Positions 1-10,016 of a stretch of DNA of 64,000 nucleotides are shown in pieces. Numbering within the stretch: the stretch's first letter is position 1; each line of letters starts with the position of its first letter. This DNA is from Amycolatopsis sp. FBCC-B4732 (GTDB lineage Bacteria > Actinomycetota > Actinomycetes > Mycobacteriales > Pseudonocardiaceae): contig NZ_CP095376.1 in the NCBI RefSeq assembly GCF_023008405.1, forward strand, positions 62,001-126,000, in the 5' to 3' direction. Under the pieces are notes generated by a model. That model was not told where the DNA came from. It worked only from the letters and a program-made list of their open reading frames with translations, and did not search any database. The translations under genes and the position numbers were made by a program.

Positions 1-2
1 AC

Positions 3-1250
<1,248 letters not shown>

Positions 1251-1260
1251 CCCCACCCGG

Positions 1261-1306
1261 GTCGTGAGTGGTCCGGGCGGTCAGGACCGCCCGGACCACT
1301 CACGAC
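1261..1306. terminator. Bidirectional hairpin terminator between convergent genes
   Basis: Perfect inverted repeat with 21-bp arms (1261-1281 and 1286-1306) and a CAGG loop. The outer part of each arm is GTCGTGAGTG / CACTCACGAC, the same as in the hairpin at 40895-40940. The right arm contains the stop codon of the convergent AhpD-like gene, so it can end transcripts from both sides. Confidence 0.8.
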
Positions 1307-1785
1307 CGGTGGGACGGCAGGACGCAGACGACGTCGAGACCCAGGACGTGGTTGAGGCGCCCGAAAGCCAGCCACGCGCCGAGGCTCATGCTGAGCTCGA
1401 CGATCTCCTGCTGGCTGTAGCAGGCGGACATCCGCTTCCAGAACTCGTCGTCCAGGTTGTGGTGGTCGAGGGTGTACCGCTCGGCGTACTCGGCCGCGAG
1501 GCGCGTGCGCTCGTCGAAGCGGTCCGTCGTGCGCCAATCGAGAACGGCGTCCGCGAACTCCTCCTCGACCTTCTGCCCGTCGCGTTCGGTCCGCCAGTCC
1601 AGGCAGAAGACGCAGCCGTTGAGCTGCGCGATCCGCAGCCGCGCGGCCTCGAACTCCCGCAGCCCCAGCGTGGTGTGCTCGTACACCGCGAGCGAGAACT
1701 GCGAAGCGGCGATCCCGATGCCGGGCACCAGCTCGCCCCACACGTACCCGATCGGGTCCTTGCCCTCGGGGATGTCGATGTTCAC
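1300..1785 (-). CDS. Carboxymuconolactone decarboxylase / AhpD-like protein
   Basis: 161-aa protein of the AhpD/CMD-like alkylhydroperoxidase family. The redox motif NGCVFCLDWR (CxxC) lies about residue 50, followed by an all-helical body that includes YTLDHHNLDDEFW and ends GLDVVCVLPSHRS. Members reduce peroxides through the CxxC pair or act as small decarboxylases; the CxxC favours the first. The GTG start overlaps the TGA of the upstream reductase as GTGA, with GGAGG placed correctly, so the two are translationally coupled and probably work on the same substrate. A partner is unknown. Confidence 0.85.
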   Translation of the reverse strand: MNIDIPEGKDPIGYVWGELVPGIGIAASQFSLAVYEHTTLGLREFEAARLRIAQLNGCVFCLDWRTERDGQKVEEEFADAVLDWRTTDRFDERTRLAAEYAERYTLDHHNLDDEFWKRMSACYSQQEIVELSMSLGAWLAFGRLNHVLGLDVVCVLPSHRS

Positions 1786-2861
1786 GAGCGCCTCCTTCCG
1801 AGCTTGCCGGCTGCCGGGCGCAGCGGGACGTCGAGTGCGTCGTAGAGACCGGGTTCCGCGCCGGCCAGCCAGTCGATGGCGCCGACGAGCCGGCCGACGG
1901 CGGTCGCGTTGCCGCCCGCGGACCGGTTTTCGCCTTCGTCGGAAGCTTCGACGCTGACCTCGATGCGCGGCCGGCCTTCGATGATCACGCGGTGCGCGCC
2001 GTCCCCGCTCGGCGGCGTCGGCCAGTCCGGCGCGCACGACGGGTGGATGCGGGTGACGTGCTCGACGACGATCCGCGGCTCGCCGTCGACGATCCCCTGG
2101 ACCTCGAACCGCACCGCGCCCTGCGTGCCCTTTTCGAACTCGCCCATGGTCCGCGTGGACACGGTCTCCTCCAGGGGCCGCCGGTCGAGCGTCTCGCGCA
2201 GCTCGGCCACCTCGACGCCGAGGCCGCGCGCGATCAGCCGCACCTGCCCGCCCCACACCATCGACGGCACGCCGGTCATCAGCATCGGCGGGTCGTAGTC
2301 CATCGGCTGGCCCATGCCGACCAGGTACCGGACGGAGTCGGGCTGCTCGTAGGTCGAGTAGTCGAAGATCTCCTGGCAGCGGATGACGTCGACGTCGGTG
2401 CCGAGCCCGCTGATCAGCAGCGGCAGCACGTCGTTGCCCCAGCCGGGGTCGACGCCGGAGACGAACAGCGAGCCGCCGCCCTCGTCGATCGCCTTCAGCA
2501 CCGGGTCGCGCAGCTCCGGCGGCGCGTTGCGCTGGTCGTAGAGCGGGTAGAGGGCCGGCGTCACGACGACCGCGCCCGCCCGGACGGCCCGCACGATGTC
2601 GGCGAACGCGCCGTCGAACCGGACGTCACCGGAAGCGGCGTAGACCACGGCCCCCGGGCTCGCCGCGAGCACCGTCTCGACGTCGTCGGTCGCTTCGACC
2701 CCCAGCTCGACGTCGAGCCCGGCCAGCGCGCCCGCGTCCTTGCCGACCTTCGCCGGGTCGTGGACGAGCACCGCGGTGAGCTTCAGCGCCGGATGGGCGT
2801 CGACGGCCCGGATTGCCGCACGGCCGACGTTGCCCGTGCCCCACACCACTGTGGCGATCAT
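1782..2861 (-). CDS. NAD(P)-dependent reductase, dihydrodipicolinate reductase-like
   Basis: 359-aa cytoplasmic enzyme with an N-terminal Rossmann fold ([15 protein letters not shown], residues 4-18) and the DapB-type N-terminal domain followed by a long C-terminal substrate domain. This is the architecture of 2,4-diaminopentanoate dehydrogenase-like and related proteins, common in actinomycetes next to steroid or fatty-acid genes. The substrate cannot be read from sequence. The ATG at 2861 is chosen because the Rossmann strand begins at residue 2; a longer frame upstream is the antisense of ilvD. First gene of a two-gene unit with the AhpD-like protein, divergent from ilvD, with two CGTCCGGACG palindromes between. 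Confidence 0.8.
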   Translation of the reverse strand: MIATVVWGTGNVGRAAIRAVDAHPALKLTAVLVHDPAKVGKDAGALAGLDVELGVEATDDVETVLAASPGAVVYAASGDVRFDGAFADIVRAVRAGAVVVTPALYPLYDQRNAPPELRDPVLKAIDEGGGSLFVSGVDPGWGNDVLPLLISGLGTDVDVIRCQEIFDYSTYEQPDSVRYLVGMGQPMDYDPPMLMTGVPSMVWGGQVRLIARGLGVEVAELRETLDRRPLEETVSTRTMGEFEKGTQGAVRFEVQGIVDGEPRIVVEHVTRIHPSCAPDWPTPPSGDGAHRVIIEGRPRIEVSVEASDEGENRSAGGNATAVGRLVGAIDWLAGAEPGLYDALDVPLRPAAGKLGRRRS

Positions 2862-2920
2862 GGCCCGAGTTTTCGCCCGTACGCGACGGTCCGGGAAGGG
2901 ATTCGTTCCGCCCAGCGGAC

Positions 2921-2956
2921 CGTCCGGACGTTGGTAGCATGCAGTTCGTCCGGACG
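2921..2956. promoter_or_regulatory. Two CGTCCGGACG palindromes flanking a candidate ilvD -10
   Basis: The perfect 10-bp palindrome CGTCCGGACG occurs at 2921-2930 and again at 2947-2956, 26 bp apart centre to centre. They flank TAGCAT (2935-2940), a plausible -10 for ilvD. A weaker relative (GACGGTCCGG) lies at 2885-2894. The layout suits a dimeric regulator acting on ilvD, the divergent reductase or both. The regulator is not identified. Confidence 0.5.
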
Positions 2957-2974
2957 TCGTATCGGAGGCCCACG

Positions 2975-4666
2975 ATGACGATCGACCCCAAGCCCCGCAG
3001 CCGCACGGTGACCGACGGGATCGAGGCGGCACCCGCCCGCGGCATGCTCCGCGCCGTCGGGATGGGGGACGGCGACTGGCGCAAGCCGATCATCGGCGTC
3101 GCCAGTTCCTGGAACGAGATCACGCCGTGCAACCTGTCGCTGGACCGGCTGGCGCAGGCGTCGAAGGAAGGCGTGCACGCGGCCGGCGGCTACCCGCTGC
3201 AGTTCGGCACGATCTCGGTGTCCGACGGCATCTCCATGGGCCACGACGGCATGCACTTCTCGCTGGTTTCGCGCGAGGTCATCGCGGACTCCGTCGAGAC
3301 GGTCATGCAGGCCGAGCGGCTCGACGGCTCGATCCTGCTGGCCGGCTGCGACAAGTCGCTGCCCGGCATGCTGATGGCCGCGGCGCGCCTCGACCTGGCG
3401 TCGGTGTTCCTCTATGCGGGCTCGATCGCCCCCGGCTGGGTGAAGCTCACCGACGGCACCGAGAAGGACGTCACGCTGATCGACGCCTTCGAGGCCGTCG
3501 GCGCGTGCCGGGCCGGGCGGCTGAAGACCGACGACCTGGACCGCATCGAACGCGCCATCTGCCCCGGTGAGGGCGCCTGCGGCGGCATGTACACGGCGAA
3601 CACGATGGCTTCGGCCGCCGAGGCGATGGGCATGAGCATGCCCGGCTCGGCCGCGCCGCCGTCCGCGGACCGCCGTCGCGACCACTACGCGCACCTTTCG
3701 GGTGAAGCCGTGGTCGGCCTGCTCGAGAAGGGCATCACCGCGCGGGACATCCTCACGCGCGAGGCGTTCGAGAACGCGATCACCGTCATCATGGCCCTCG
3801 GCGGCTCGACCAACGCCGTGCTGCACCTGCTGGCCATCGCGCACGAGGCGAAGGTCGAGCTCACCCTCGACGACTTCAACCGCGTCGGCGACCGCGTGCC
3901 GCACCTGGGCGACCTGAAGCCGTTCGGCAAGTACGTCATGAACGACATCGACCGCCACGGCGGCATCCCGGTGCTGATGAAGGCGCTGCTCGACGAGGGA
4001 TTGCTCCACGGCGACGCGCTGACCGTCACCGGCCGCACGGTCGCGGAGAACCTCGCCGAGCTGGACCCCGAGCCGATCGACGGCGAGGTCCTGCGCCGGC
4101 TGGACAACCCGCTGCACCCGACCGGCGGCATCACCATCCTGCGCGGCTCGCTCGCCCCCGAGGGCGCCGTGGTGAAGTCCGCGGGCTTCGACACCGCCAA
4201 CTTCGAGGGCCCGGCGCGCGTGTTCGAACGCGAGCAGGAGGCGATGGCGGCGCTGAACGAAGGCCGCATCGAGGCCGGCGACGTCGTCATCATCCGCTAC
4301 GAGGGCCCCAAGGGCGGCCCGGGCATGCGGGAGATGCTGGCGATCACGGCGGCGATCAAGGGCGCCGGCCTCGGCCGCGACGTCCTGCTGCTGACCGACG
4401 GCCGCTTCTCCGGCGGCACCACCGGCCTGTGCATCGGCCACGTAGCCCCGGAGGCGGTCGACGGCGGCCCGATCGCCTTCGTCCGCACCGGCGACCGGAT
4501 CGCCGTGGACATCAAGGCGCGCAGCATCGACCTGCTGGTCGACGCGGCCGAGCTGGCGCGGCGGCGCGAGGGCTGGGAGCCGCTGCCGAACAAGTTCCCG
4601 GAGGGCGTGCTCGGCAAGTACGCGAAGCTGGTCCGCTCGTCGTCCTACGGAGCGGTCACGAGCTGA
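2975..4666 (+). CDS. ilvD: Dihydroxy-acid dehydratase
   Basis: 563-aa enzyme of branched-chain amino acid synthesis that dehydrates 2,3-dihydroxy-isovalerate and 2,3-dihydroxy-3-methylvalerate to the 2-keto acids. Full IlvD/Edd length with conserved cysteine motifs for the Fe-S cluster: [17 protein letters not shown] and [15 protein letters not shown]. Also [33 protein letters not shown] and [23 protein letters not shown] chosen from GGAGG (2965-2969) and the family start, which reads into [20 protein letters not shown]. Its last codons (TCACGAGCTGA) are the same sequence that ends the neighbouring ligase on the other strand, the site of a local duplication. Confidence 0.95.
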   Translation: MTIDPKPRSRTVTDGIEAAPARGMLRAVGMGDGDWRKPIIGVASSWNEITPCNLSLDRLAQASKEGVHAAGGYPLQFGTISVSDGISMGHDGMHFSLVSREVIADSVETVMQAERLDGSILLAGCDKSLPGMLMAAARLDLASVFLYAGSIAPGWVKLTDGTEKDVTLIDAFEAVGACRAGRLKTDDLDRIERAICPGEGACGGMYTANTMASAAEAMGMSMPGSAAPPSADRRRDHYAHLSGEAVVGLLEKGITARDILTREAFENAITVIMALGGSTNAVLHLLAIAHEAKVELTLDDFNRVGDRVPHLGDLKPFGKYVMNDIDRHGGIPVLMKALLDEGLLHGDALTVTGRTVAENLAELDPEPIDGEVLRRLDNPLHPTGGITILRGSLAPEGAVVKSAGFDTANFEGPARVFEREQEAMAALNEGRIEAGDVVIIRYEGPKGGPGMREMLAITAAIKGAGLGRDVLLLTDGRFSGGTTGLCIGHVAPEAVDGGPIAFVRTGDRIAVDIKARSIDLLVDAAELARRREGWEPLPNKFPEGVLGKYAKLVRSSSYGAVTS

Positions 4667-4834
4667 ACGAGGGCGCGCTTGTCGACCTTGCCGACTTCCG
4701 TGAGGGGCAGCGCGTCGAGGAAGTCCACGCCGGCGGGTACGTAGTGTTCCCGGCCGAAGGCGGCCCTGGTGTGGGCCCGGACCTCTTCGGCGGTGACCTC
4801 CCCGGCGGCGGCGAGGGCGTGCAGCAGCTGGCCG
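4657..4834 (-). pseudogene. Truncated tandem copy of the 3' end of the AMP-ligase gene
   Basis: These about 178 bases repeat the last about 190 bases of the adjacent ligase gene (4853-5041) on the same strand. The minus-strand translation still reads GQLLHALAAAGEVTAEEVRA, later AAFGREHYVPAGVDFLDALP and ends GKVDKRAL before running into ilvD antisense. The copy lacks about 8 bases near its 3' end and one internal codon, and differs by scattered substitutions, so it is not a recent assembly echo. It has no start or ATP-binding region and is non-coding debris. The offset is 196 bp at one end and 207 bp at the other. Confidence 0.85.
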
Positions 4835-4851
4835 GACCGCCGCGGCCCCCC

Positions 4852-6216
4852 TCACGAGCTGAACGCGGCTCGCAGCGCGCGTTTGTCGACCTTCCCGACT
4901 TCCGTGAGCGGCAGCGCGTCGAGGAAGTCCACGCCGGCCGGAACGTAGTGCTCCCGGCCGAAGGCGGCCCTCACGTGGGCCCGGACCTCCTCGGCGGTGA
5001 CCTCCCCAGCGGCGACGACGACGGCGTGCAGCAGCTGGCCGTCCAGGCCCGGCACGCCGAAGACGGCCGCGGTCGTGATCGACGGGTGGGTCGCGATGGC
5101 GTGCTCCACCACGGTCGTGGGGACCTTCGTGCCGTGCTCGCCGACCACGACGACGTCGTCCGCGCGGTCGAGCAGGGAGAGGTAGCCATCGGCGTCGAAG
5201 CGGCCGAGGTCGCCGGTGCGGAGCCAGCCGGGGCCGATCTCCGGGCCGCCGAGGTAACCGTCCATCATGGACAGTCCGCGGACCTCGACCTCGCCGTCGG
5301 GGGTGAGGCGGGCTTCCATGCCGGGCACGATCCGCCCGACCGAGCCCAGCCGCTCCGGGCGGTCGATCAGCTCGGCCGCGGAGATGCTCGCGATCATCGG
5401 GGCCTCGGTGAGGCCGTAGCCCTGGCCGACGACCGGCCCGAACACCTCGAGCGCCTGCGCGAGCCGGTGCGGTGGCAGCGGGGCGGCCCCGAGCGACAGC
5501 GACCGGACGCTGCTCAGGTCGGTGGCCGGCCGCGCGGGGTGGTCGAGGATCGCCGCCAGCCGCGGTGGGGTCAGCGAGAGCGTGTCGATCCGGTGCTCCT
5601 GGATCGCGGCGAGGACCGCGCCCGCGTCGAAGCCGTCGTGCACCACGACGGTGTCGCGCCGCAGCAGCGCGCCGAGCACGGTGGCGTTGCCGGTCATGTG
5701 CGTCATCGGGGCGACGAGCAGCGTGCGGCCCGGGCCGTCCGGCGACGGCGCGAAGATGTGCGCCATGCCGTCGTAGATGCCGCTGTGGCGGATGAGCTTC
5801 GGGGTGCCGGTGGTGCCGCCGGTGGGGAAGAGGAGACGGACCGTTTCCGGCGGGTCGAGCGGCTCCGGCTCGCCGTCGAGCTCGGGGAGCGTCCGGACGT
5901 CGGTGCCCGGCCAGTGCTGCGGGCGGTCGGTGACGACGGTGGTCACGCCCGCCCGTTCGTAGCGCTCGCCGTCCGGTGCGGACGCCGGGACCAGCAGGAC
6001 GGTCGCCCCGCGCAGCAGGGCGGCGACCTGGACCAGGACCGTCTCCGGGCGGTTGCGGAGGTCGACCGCGACGACGCCGGTGCCGCCGAGGCCCGCGTGC
6101 AGCCGGCGGAGGCGGGCGCGGGCCTGGTGGTAGGTCGTGACGCCGCCGGAGATGAACAGGGGGCGGTCGCCGCCGTCGTCGAGCGCGGCGAGGACCTTCG
6201 TCAGGAAGAAGCTCAC
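4852..6216 (-). CDS. AMP-dependent acyl-CoA synthetase/ligase
   Basis: 454-aa adenylate-forming enzyme that would activate a carboxylic acid through an acyl-AMP. Motifs in order: P-loop-like FPTGGTTGTPKLI about residues 129-141, GQGYGLTEAP (A5), WLRTGDLGRFDADGYL (A7/A8 hinge) and the C-terminal LPLTEVGKVDKRAL with the A10 Lys. Somewhat short for FadD (about 500-550 aa). Substrate not deducible. Starts at GTG, 13 bp after the stop of the SsgA-like gene, so the two are likely cotranscribed. A degenerate duplicate of its 3' end lies just downstream. Confidence 0.85.
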   Translation of the reverse strand: MSFFLTKVLAALDDGGDRPLFISGGVTTYHQARARLRRLHAGLGGTGVVAVDLRNRPETVLVQVAALLRGATVLLVPASAPDGERYERAGVTTVVTDRPQHWPGTDVRTLPELDGEPEPLDPPETVRLLFPTGGTTGTPKLIRHSGIYDGMAHIFAPSPDGPGRTLLVAPMTHMTGNATVLGALLRRDTVVVHDGFDAGAVLAAIQEHRIDTLSLTPPRLAAILDHPARPATDLSSVRSLSLGAAPLPPHRLAQALEVFGPVVGQGYGLTEAPMIASISAAELIDRPERLGSVGRIVPGMEARLTPDGEVEVRGLSMMDGYLGGPEIGPGWLRTGDLGRFDADGYLSLLDRADDVVVVGEHGTKVPTTVVEHAIATHPSITTAAVFGVPGLDGQLLHAVVVAAGEVTAEEVRAHVRAAFGREHYVPAGVDFLDALPLTEVGKVDKRALRAAFSS

Positions 6217-6229
6217 CCGGCGACGGTAC

Positions 6230-6643
6230 TCAGTCCTGGTAGGAGAGCTTTTCGAGTTCGGTGTCGAAGTCGAACCAGTCGCTTTCGCTGCCGGCCGGGA
6301 CGACGTCGTAGGTCCGGTCGAGGAACGCCGCGATCTCCTTCGCGGGCGCTTCGAGCACGGCGGCGCCGTCGGGGGAGTTCAGCTCCACGACGACGAGGGC
6401 GGGGTCGCCGGCCGGCCCGATGCGGACGTCGCCGTCGCCACAGCGCGCGAGGAGGCCGTCGGCCAGCAGGTCGCGGCCGAAGAGCCAGCGGACCGCGCTC
6501 GGGCCGGCGTGCAGCACCACGGCGACCGCGTACGGGTCACGGGTGTCGTAGGCCAGCTCGGCGGGCACCGGCCGCGGACCGGCCCCGAAGGTGCGCAGGG
6601 CGAAGTCGATGCTGGCGCTGGTCTGGCTGTGCGGGTCGGTCAT
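6230..6643 (-). CDS. SsgA-like sporulation/cell division protein (SALP)
   Basis: 137-aa member of the actinomycete-specific SsgA-like family, small proteins that help position division septa and control sporulation (SsgB recruits FtsZ in Streptomyces). Diagnostic stretches are AYDTRDPYAVAVVLHAG, VRWLFGRDLLADGL, CGDGDVRIGP, ELNSPDGAAVLEAP and FDFDTELEKL at the end. Which SALP subclass it is cannot be decided by eye. It is upstream of, and probably cotranscribed with, the AMP-ligase. The start has only a weak ribosome site (GGCGGTCC). Confidence 0.9.
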   Translation of the reverse strand: MTDPHSQTSASIDFALRTFGAGPRPVPAELAYDTRDPYAVAVVLHAGPSAVRWLFGRDLLADGLLARCGDGDVRIGPAGDPALVVVELNSPDGAAVLEAPAKEIAAFLDRTYDVVPAGSESDWFDFDTELEKLSYQD

Positions 6644-6733
6644 CGGACCGCCTTTGCTACTCGTCGGTTAACTTCGGCTGGTTCCACAGATAACGCATAG
6701 TGAGTTCAACGCCCAGCGTTCCGAAAAACTTTC

Positions 6734-6758
6734 ACACTTCGGGGTGATCAAGAAGTGT
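6734..6758. other. Short inverted repeat in the 345-bp gap upstream of the SigK-like gene
   Basis: ACACTTC (6734-6740) and GAAGTGT (6752-6758) pair around an 11-base loop. It lies in the gap 6644-6988 between the divergent ssgA-like and sigma-factor genes. I see no supported gene, no clear SigK-type promoter and no tRNA in the rest of that gap. It could be an operator or a leader hairpin. Confidence 0.3.
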
Positions 6759-6988
6759 CGGAGGTTACCGCCGGCGTGGCCGAACGGGCACTTTCTCACG
6801 CACCGTGACGCGCCCCGGGAACTTCGCGTCCCGAGTTTTCGGAGCTGCCCGGGTGCCGGATGGGTCGGCGCCCCGGAGTTGGGCCTTCCGGGTGGGAAGG
6901 ACCACTGCGCACCAGTCCGCGCCGCTGTCCAGCCGCGAACCCCTGTCGAGGCCGGAGGGCGTGGTGGGTGACGTGGAGGTTGCCGGAC

Positions 6989-7585
6989 ATGGGTGAACGT
7001 GGACGGCTACGGCTGCATCCGGGTGAGGTGCCGGTGCCCGCGCCGGGTGCCGAAGAACTGCTCGGGCGGGTGGCGGTGGGGGACGAGATGGCGTTCTCGG
7101 CGCTCTACGACCTGATCGCCGGCCCGGTGCTCGGGCTGGTGACGCGCGTGCTGCGCAACCACGCGCAAGCCGAGGAAGTGGCTCAGGAGGTTCTGGTGGA
7201 GGTGTGGCGCAAGGCCGCGAGGTACGTCCCGGAGCGCGGGAGCGCGCTTTCGTGGGTGCTGACGATCGCGCACCGCCGGGCCGTGGACCGCGTGCGTTCG
7301 CACCAGGCCGTGCTCGACCGCGAGGACCGGGCGGGCCGGATGGACGTGCGGCGGCCGTTCGACGAGGTCACCGAGTCCACTTTGGCCGGTCTGGACCAGC
7401 AGCGGGTGCGGCAGTGCCTGTCCGCGCTCACCGACCTGCAGCGCGAGTCGATCGTGCTCGCCTACTACAACGGCTACACCTACCCCGAAGTCGCCGAGGT
7501 GCTGAAGGTGGCGCCGGGAACCGTGAAGACCCGGATCCGCGACGGCCTGATCCGGCTGCGTGACTGCCTGGGGGTGGACCGATGA
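6989..7585 (+). CDS. sigK: ECF RNA polymerase sigma factor, SigK-like
   Basis: 198-aa ECF sigma factor. Region 2 runs about residues 22-100 (VAVGDEMAFSALYDLIAG through AEEVAQEVLVEVWRKAARY to AHRRAVDRVR) and region 4 about 135-195 (LTDLQRESIVLAYYNGYTYP, VAPGTVKTRIRDGLIRLRDC). Called SigK-like because it is followed by an RskA-type anti-sigma factor, an oxidoreductase and a fasciclin protein, as in mycobacterial SigK regulons. The ATG at 6989 follows GGAGG (6974-6978); a longer frame from 6860 lacks a ribosome site and family similarity. Overlaps the anti-sigma gene by ATGA, so the pair is made together. Confidence 0.85.
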   Translation: MGERGRLRLHPGEVPVPAPGAEELLGRVAVGDEMAFSALYDLIAGPVLGLVTRVLRNHAQAEEVAQEVLVEVWRKAARYVPERGSALSWVLTIAHRRAVDRVRSHQAVLDREDRAGRMDVRRPFDEVTESTLAGLDQQRVRQCLSALTDLQRESIVLAYYNGYTYPEVAEVLKVAPGTVKTRIRDGLIRLRDCLGVDR

Positions 7586-8283
7586 CCGCCGAGCTGCACA
7601 CGCTGACCGGGGCCTACGCGCTCGACGCCGTGTCCGATGTGGACCGGGCCGAGTTCGAACGGCACCTCGGGGAGTGCCCGGCCTGCCGCCAGGAGGTCGA
7701 GGAACTGCGCGCGACCGGCGCCCGCCTCGGCGCGGCCGCCGCAGTGACGCCGCCGCCGGAGCTGAAGCTGGTCGTGCTCGCCGACGTGGCCCGCACCCGC
7801 CAGCTGCCGCCGCGGGTGCCGGTGGTCCGCAAGCTCAGCCGCGCCAAGACGTGGCAGCTGCGCATCGCGCTGTTCGGCGCCGCGGCGGCGGCCGTGGTGG
7901 CGGTGATCGTGGCCGGCGTGCAGACCACGACCACGGTCCCGCAGCAGAAGGCCGACCCGGTGCTGGCCGCCCCGGACGCCACGGCGATCCAGGGCTCCGG
8001 CCAGGGCAGCGCGACGCTCGTGGTGTCCCGCAGCCGGAAGCAGGCGGTCCTGCTCGCGTCCGGGCTGCCGGCCCTCGACGCGGCCCACGTCTACCAGGTC
8101 TGGCTCATCGGCAAGGGCGGCGCGCACTCGGCCGGCCTGATGCAGCCGGAGTCCCCGGACCGCATGCGCCCCATGCGGGCGGAGCTGCCCCCGGGCGTCG
8201 ACCGCATCGGGATCACGGTCGAGCCCGCGGGCGGTTCCCCGGGCCCGACGACCCCGGCGGTCACCCGGATCGACCTGACCTGA
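7582..8283 (+). CDS. rskA: Anti-sigma-K factor, RskA family
   Basis: 233-aa membrane anti-sigma factor. The N-terminal zinc-binding anti-sigma domain carries HLGECPACRQEVEELRA (HxxxCxxC, residues 28-35). A positively charged linker (RKLSRAKTWQLR) leads to one membrane segment about residues 93-113, then an extracytoplasmic RskA domain with VYQVWLIGKGGAHSAGLMQP. In this family the outer domain is cut by regulated proteolysis to free the sigma factor. ATGA overlap with the sigma gene. The signal it senses is unknown; the redox enzyme next door makes a redox cue plausible. Confidence 0.9.
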   Translation: MTAELHTLTGAYALDAVSDVDRAEFERHLGECPACRQEVEELRATGARLGAAAAVTPPPELKLVVLADVARTRQLPPRVPVVRKLSRAKTWQLRIALFGAAAAAVVAVIVAGVQTTTTVPQQKADPVLAAPDATAIQGSGQGSATLVVSRSRKQAVLLASGLPALDAAHVYQVWLIGKGGAHSAGLMQPESPDRMRPMRAELPPGVDRIGITVEPAGGSPGPTTPAVTRIDLT

Positions 8284-8382
8284 CGACCGCGCGAGCGCCC
8301 CGAGATGGCCTTGGTCGCGTCTGCCGCACCGAAGGCCGCCTTGGGGCGCACCCGCGACCCCAGAACCCTGACCAGGAACAGC

Positions 8383-9923
8383 ATGAGCACCTCGACGCTG
8401 GAGCCGCCGGTGGCCGCCGAACCGCGCCTGCGGCGGTGGCTCGCCGCGGCGCTGGGCGTCGTGGCGCTCCTCGCCGCACTCGCCGCCGGCCACCTCGTCG
8501 CCGGGTTCGTCGGCGTCAACGCGTCGCCGTACCTCGCGGTCGGCAACGGCGCCATCGACCTGACCCCGGTGCAGCTCAAGGACTTCGCGGTCCGCACCTT
8601 CGGCACCTACGACAAGCTCGTGCTGCTGTCCGGGATGGCCGTCGTCATGGTGGTCGTCTCGGCGGTGGCGGGCCTGCTTTCCCGCCGCTCGCCGTGGCCG
8701 GGCACCGTCGTGATCGCCGGGTTCGGCCTGGTCGGGCTCGTTGCGGTGTACGCCCGGCCCGACCTCGACACCGTCGCGTTGCTCGCCCCGCCGGCGAGCC
8801 TGGTCGCCGGGGTCGCCGCGTTCACCTGGCTGTACCGGCTGGCCCGGCGCGACGCCGCACCGGAACCGGCCGGAGGTTCCTCGCGCCGGACGGTCCTGCT
8901 GGCCGGCGCCGGGGTGGTCGCCGGGGCCGGGGTGGCCGGCGTCGGCGGGCAGCTGCTCGCCGTCGCGGGAGGCGGTCGGGCGCCTGGTCCCGGCGCGCAC
9001 CGCGCCGATGATCCCGGCCGACGCCGACTTCGCGAAGCTCGGGACGCCGGCGTTCGTCACCCGCAACGCCGACTTCTACCGCGTGGACACCGCGCTGTCC
9101 GTCCCGCAGGTGCGCACCGAGGACTGGAGCCTGCGCCTGCACGGCATGGTCGACCGCGAGGTCCGCTACCGCTACGGCGACATCCGCAACCGGCCGCTCG
9201 TCGAACGCACCATCACCATGACCTGCGTGTCCAACGAGGTCGGCGGCACGTACGTGTCCACCGCGAACTTCATCGGCGTCGACCTGGCGGACCTGCTCGA
9301 AGAGGCCGGCGTGCGCCCCGGCGCCGAGCAGCTCTATTCGTCCAGTGTGGACGGCTGGACGTCGGGCAGCCCGGTCGCCGCCGCGATGGACCGCGGGCGC
9401 GGCGCCATGCTCGCCATCGGGATGAACGGCGAGCCGCTGCCGATCGAACACGGTTTCCCGGCCCGCCTGGTCATTCCGGGATTGTACGGCTACGTGTCGG
9501 CCACGAAATGGGTGACCGACCTCGAAGTGACGACGTGGAAGGCGCGGCAAGCCTATTGGCTGAAACGCGGCTGGGGCCGGGAAGCGCCGATCAAGACGGA
9601 ATCGCGGATCGACACGCCGAAGGGTTTCGAAACCGCCCCTTCGGGGAAGGTCCGCGTGGCCGGGATCGCCTGGGCGCAGCACCGGGGTCGCCCGGGTCGA
9701 GCTGCGGATGGACGACGGCCCGTGGCGGGAAGCCATCCTGTCCCAGGAAGTCAACCAGAACACCTGGCGCATGTGGTGGCTCGAGTTCGACGTCGCGCCC
9801 GGCGGGCACCAGGTCGTCTGCCGGACGACCGACAAAAGCGGGTACGCGCAGACCGAAATGCGCGCGGGAACCGTGCCCGACGGCGCGACCGGGTGGCATA
9901 GCATCGCTTTCACCGCCTGGTGA
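8383..9923 (+). pseudogene. Membrane molybdopterin-dependent oxidoreductase (sulfite oxidase fold), two frameshifts
   Basis: Three consecutive reading frames together encode one protein. The first (8383 to about 8970) gives four to five membrane segments, including WLAAALGVVALLAALAAGHL and LVLLSGMAVVMVVVSAVAGL. The second (about 8970 to 9683) gives the Mo-cofactor domain with TMTCVSNEVGG, whose Cys is the expected Mo ligand, and LYGYVSATKWVTDLE. The third (about 9685 to 9923) gives the C-terminal Ig-like domain (EVNQNTWRMWWLEFDVAPGG). Both breaks fit loss of one CG dinucleotide, in GCG(CG)GGAG near 8967 and GGGG(CG)TCGCC near 9682. Start chosen from AGGAA at 8373. If the breaks are read errors, it would be an exported-side Mo oxidoreductase tied to SigK. 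Confidence 0.8.
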
Positions 9924-9944
9924 CCCAGGTCACCCGATCGGGTA

Positions 9945-9972
9945 CCAATCCGATTTCCCAGTAGTTCCGAAT
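9945..9972 (+). promoter_or_regulatory. SigK-type promoter for the fasciclin gene
   Basis: CCAATC (9945-9950), a 16-base spacer, then CCGAAT (9967-9972), 44 bases before the fasciclin start. This is close to the mycobacterial SigK consensus as I remember it (CCATCC, 16-17 bases, CCGAAT); the -10 half is exact and the -35 half differs by one insertion-like change. The sigma factor encoded 3 kb upstream is the obvious candidate. Confidence 0.6.
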
Positions 9973-10016
9973 ACCCGGCAAGAAGAAGTTCTCAGCTGAT
10001 TGTGGGAGTGATTTTC

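Noticed and set aside
2858..4855. A 2-kb minus-strand frame across ilvD
   Set aside because: Antisense shadow of a fully conserved ilvD.
6700..6988. Short open frames of 60-75 codons on both strands
   Set aside because: No ribosome sites, no recognisable sequence; they are chance frames in GC-rich DNA.
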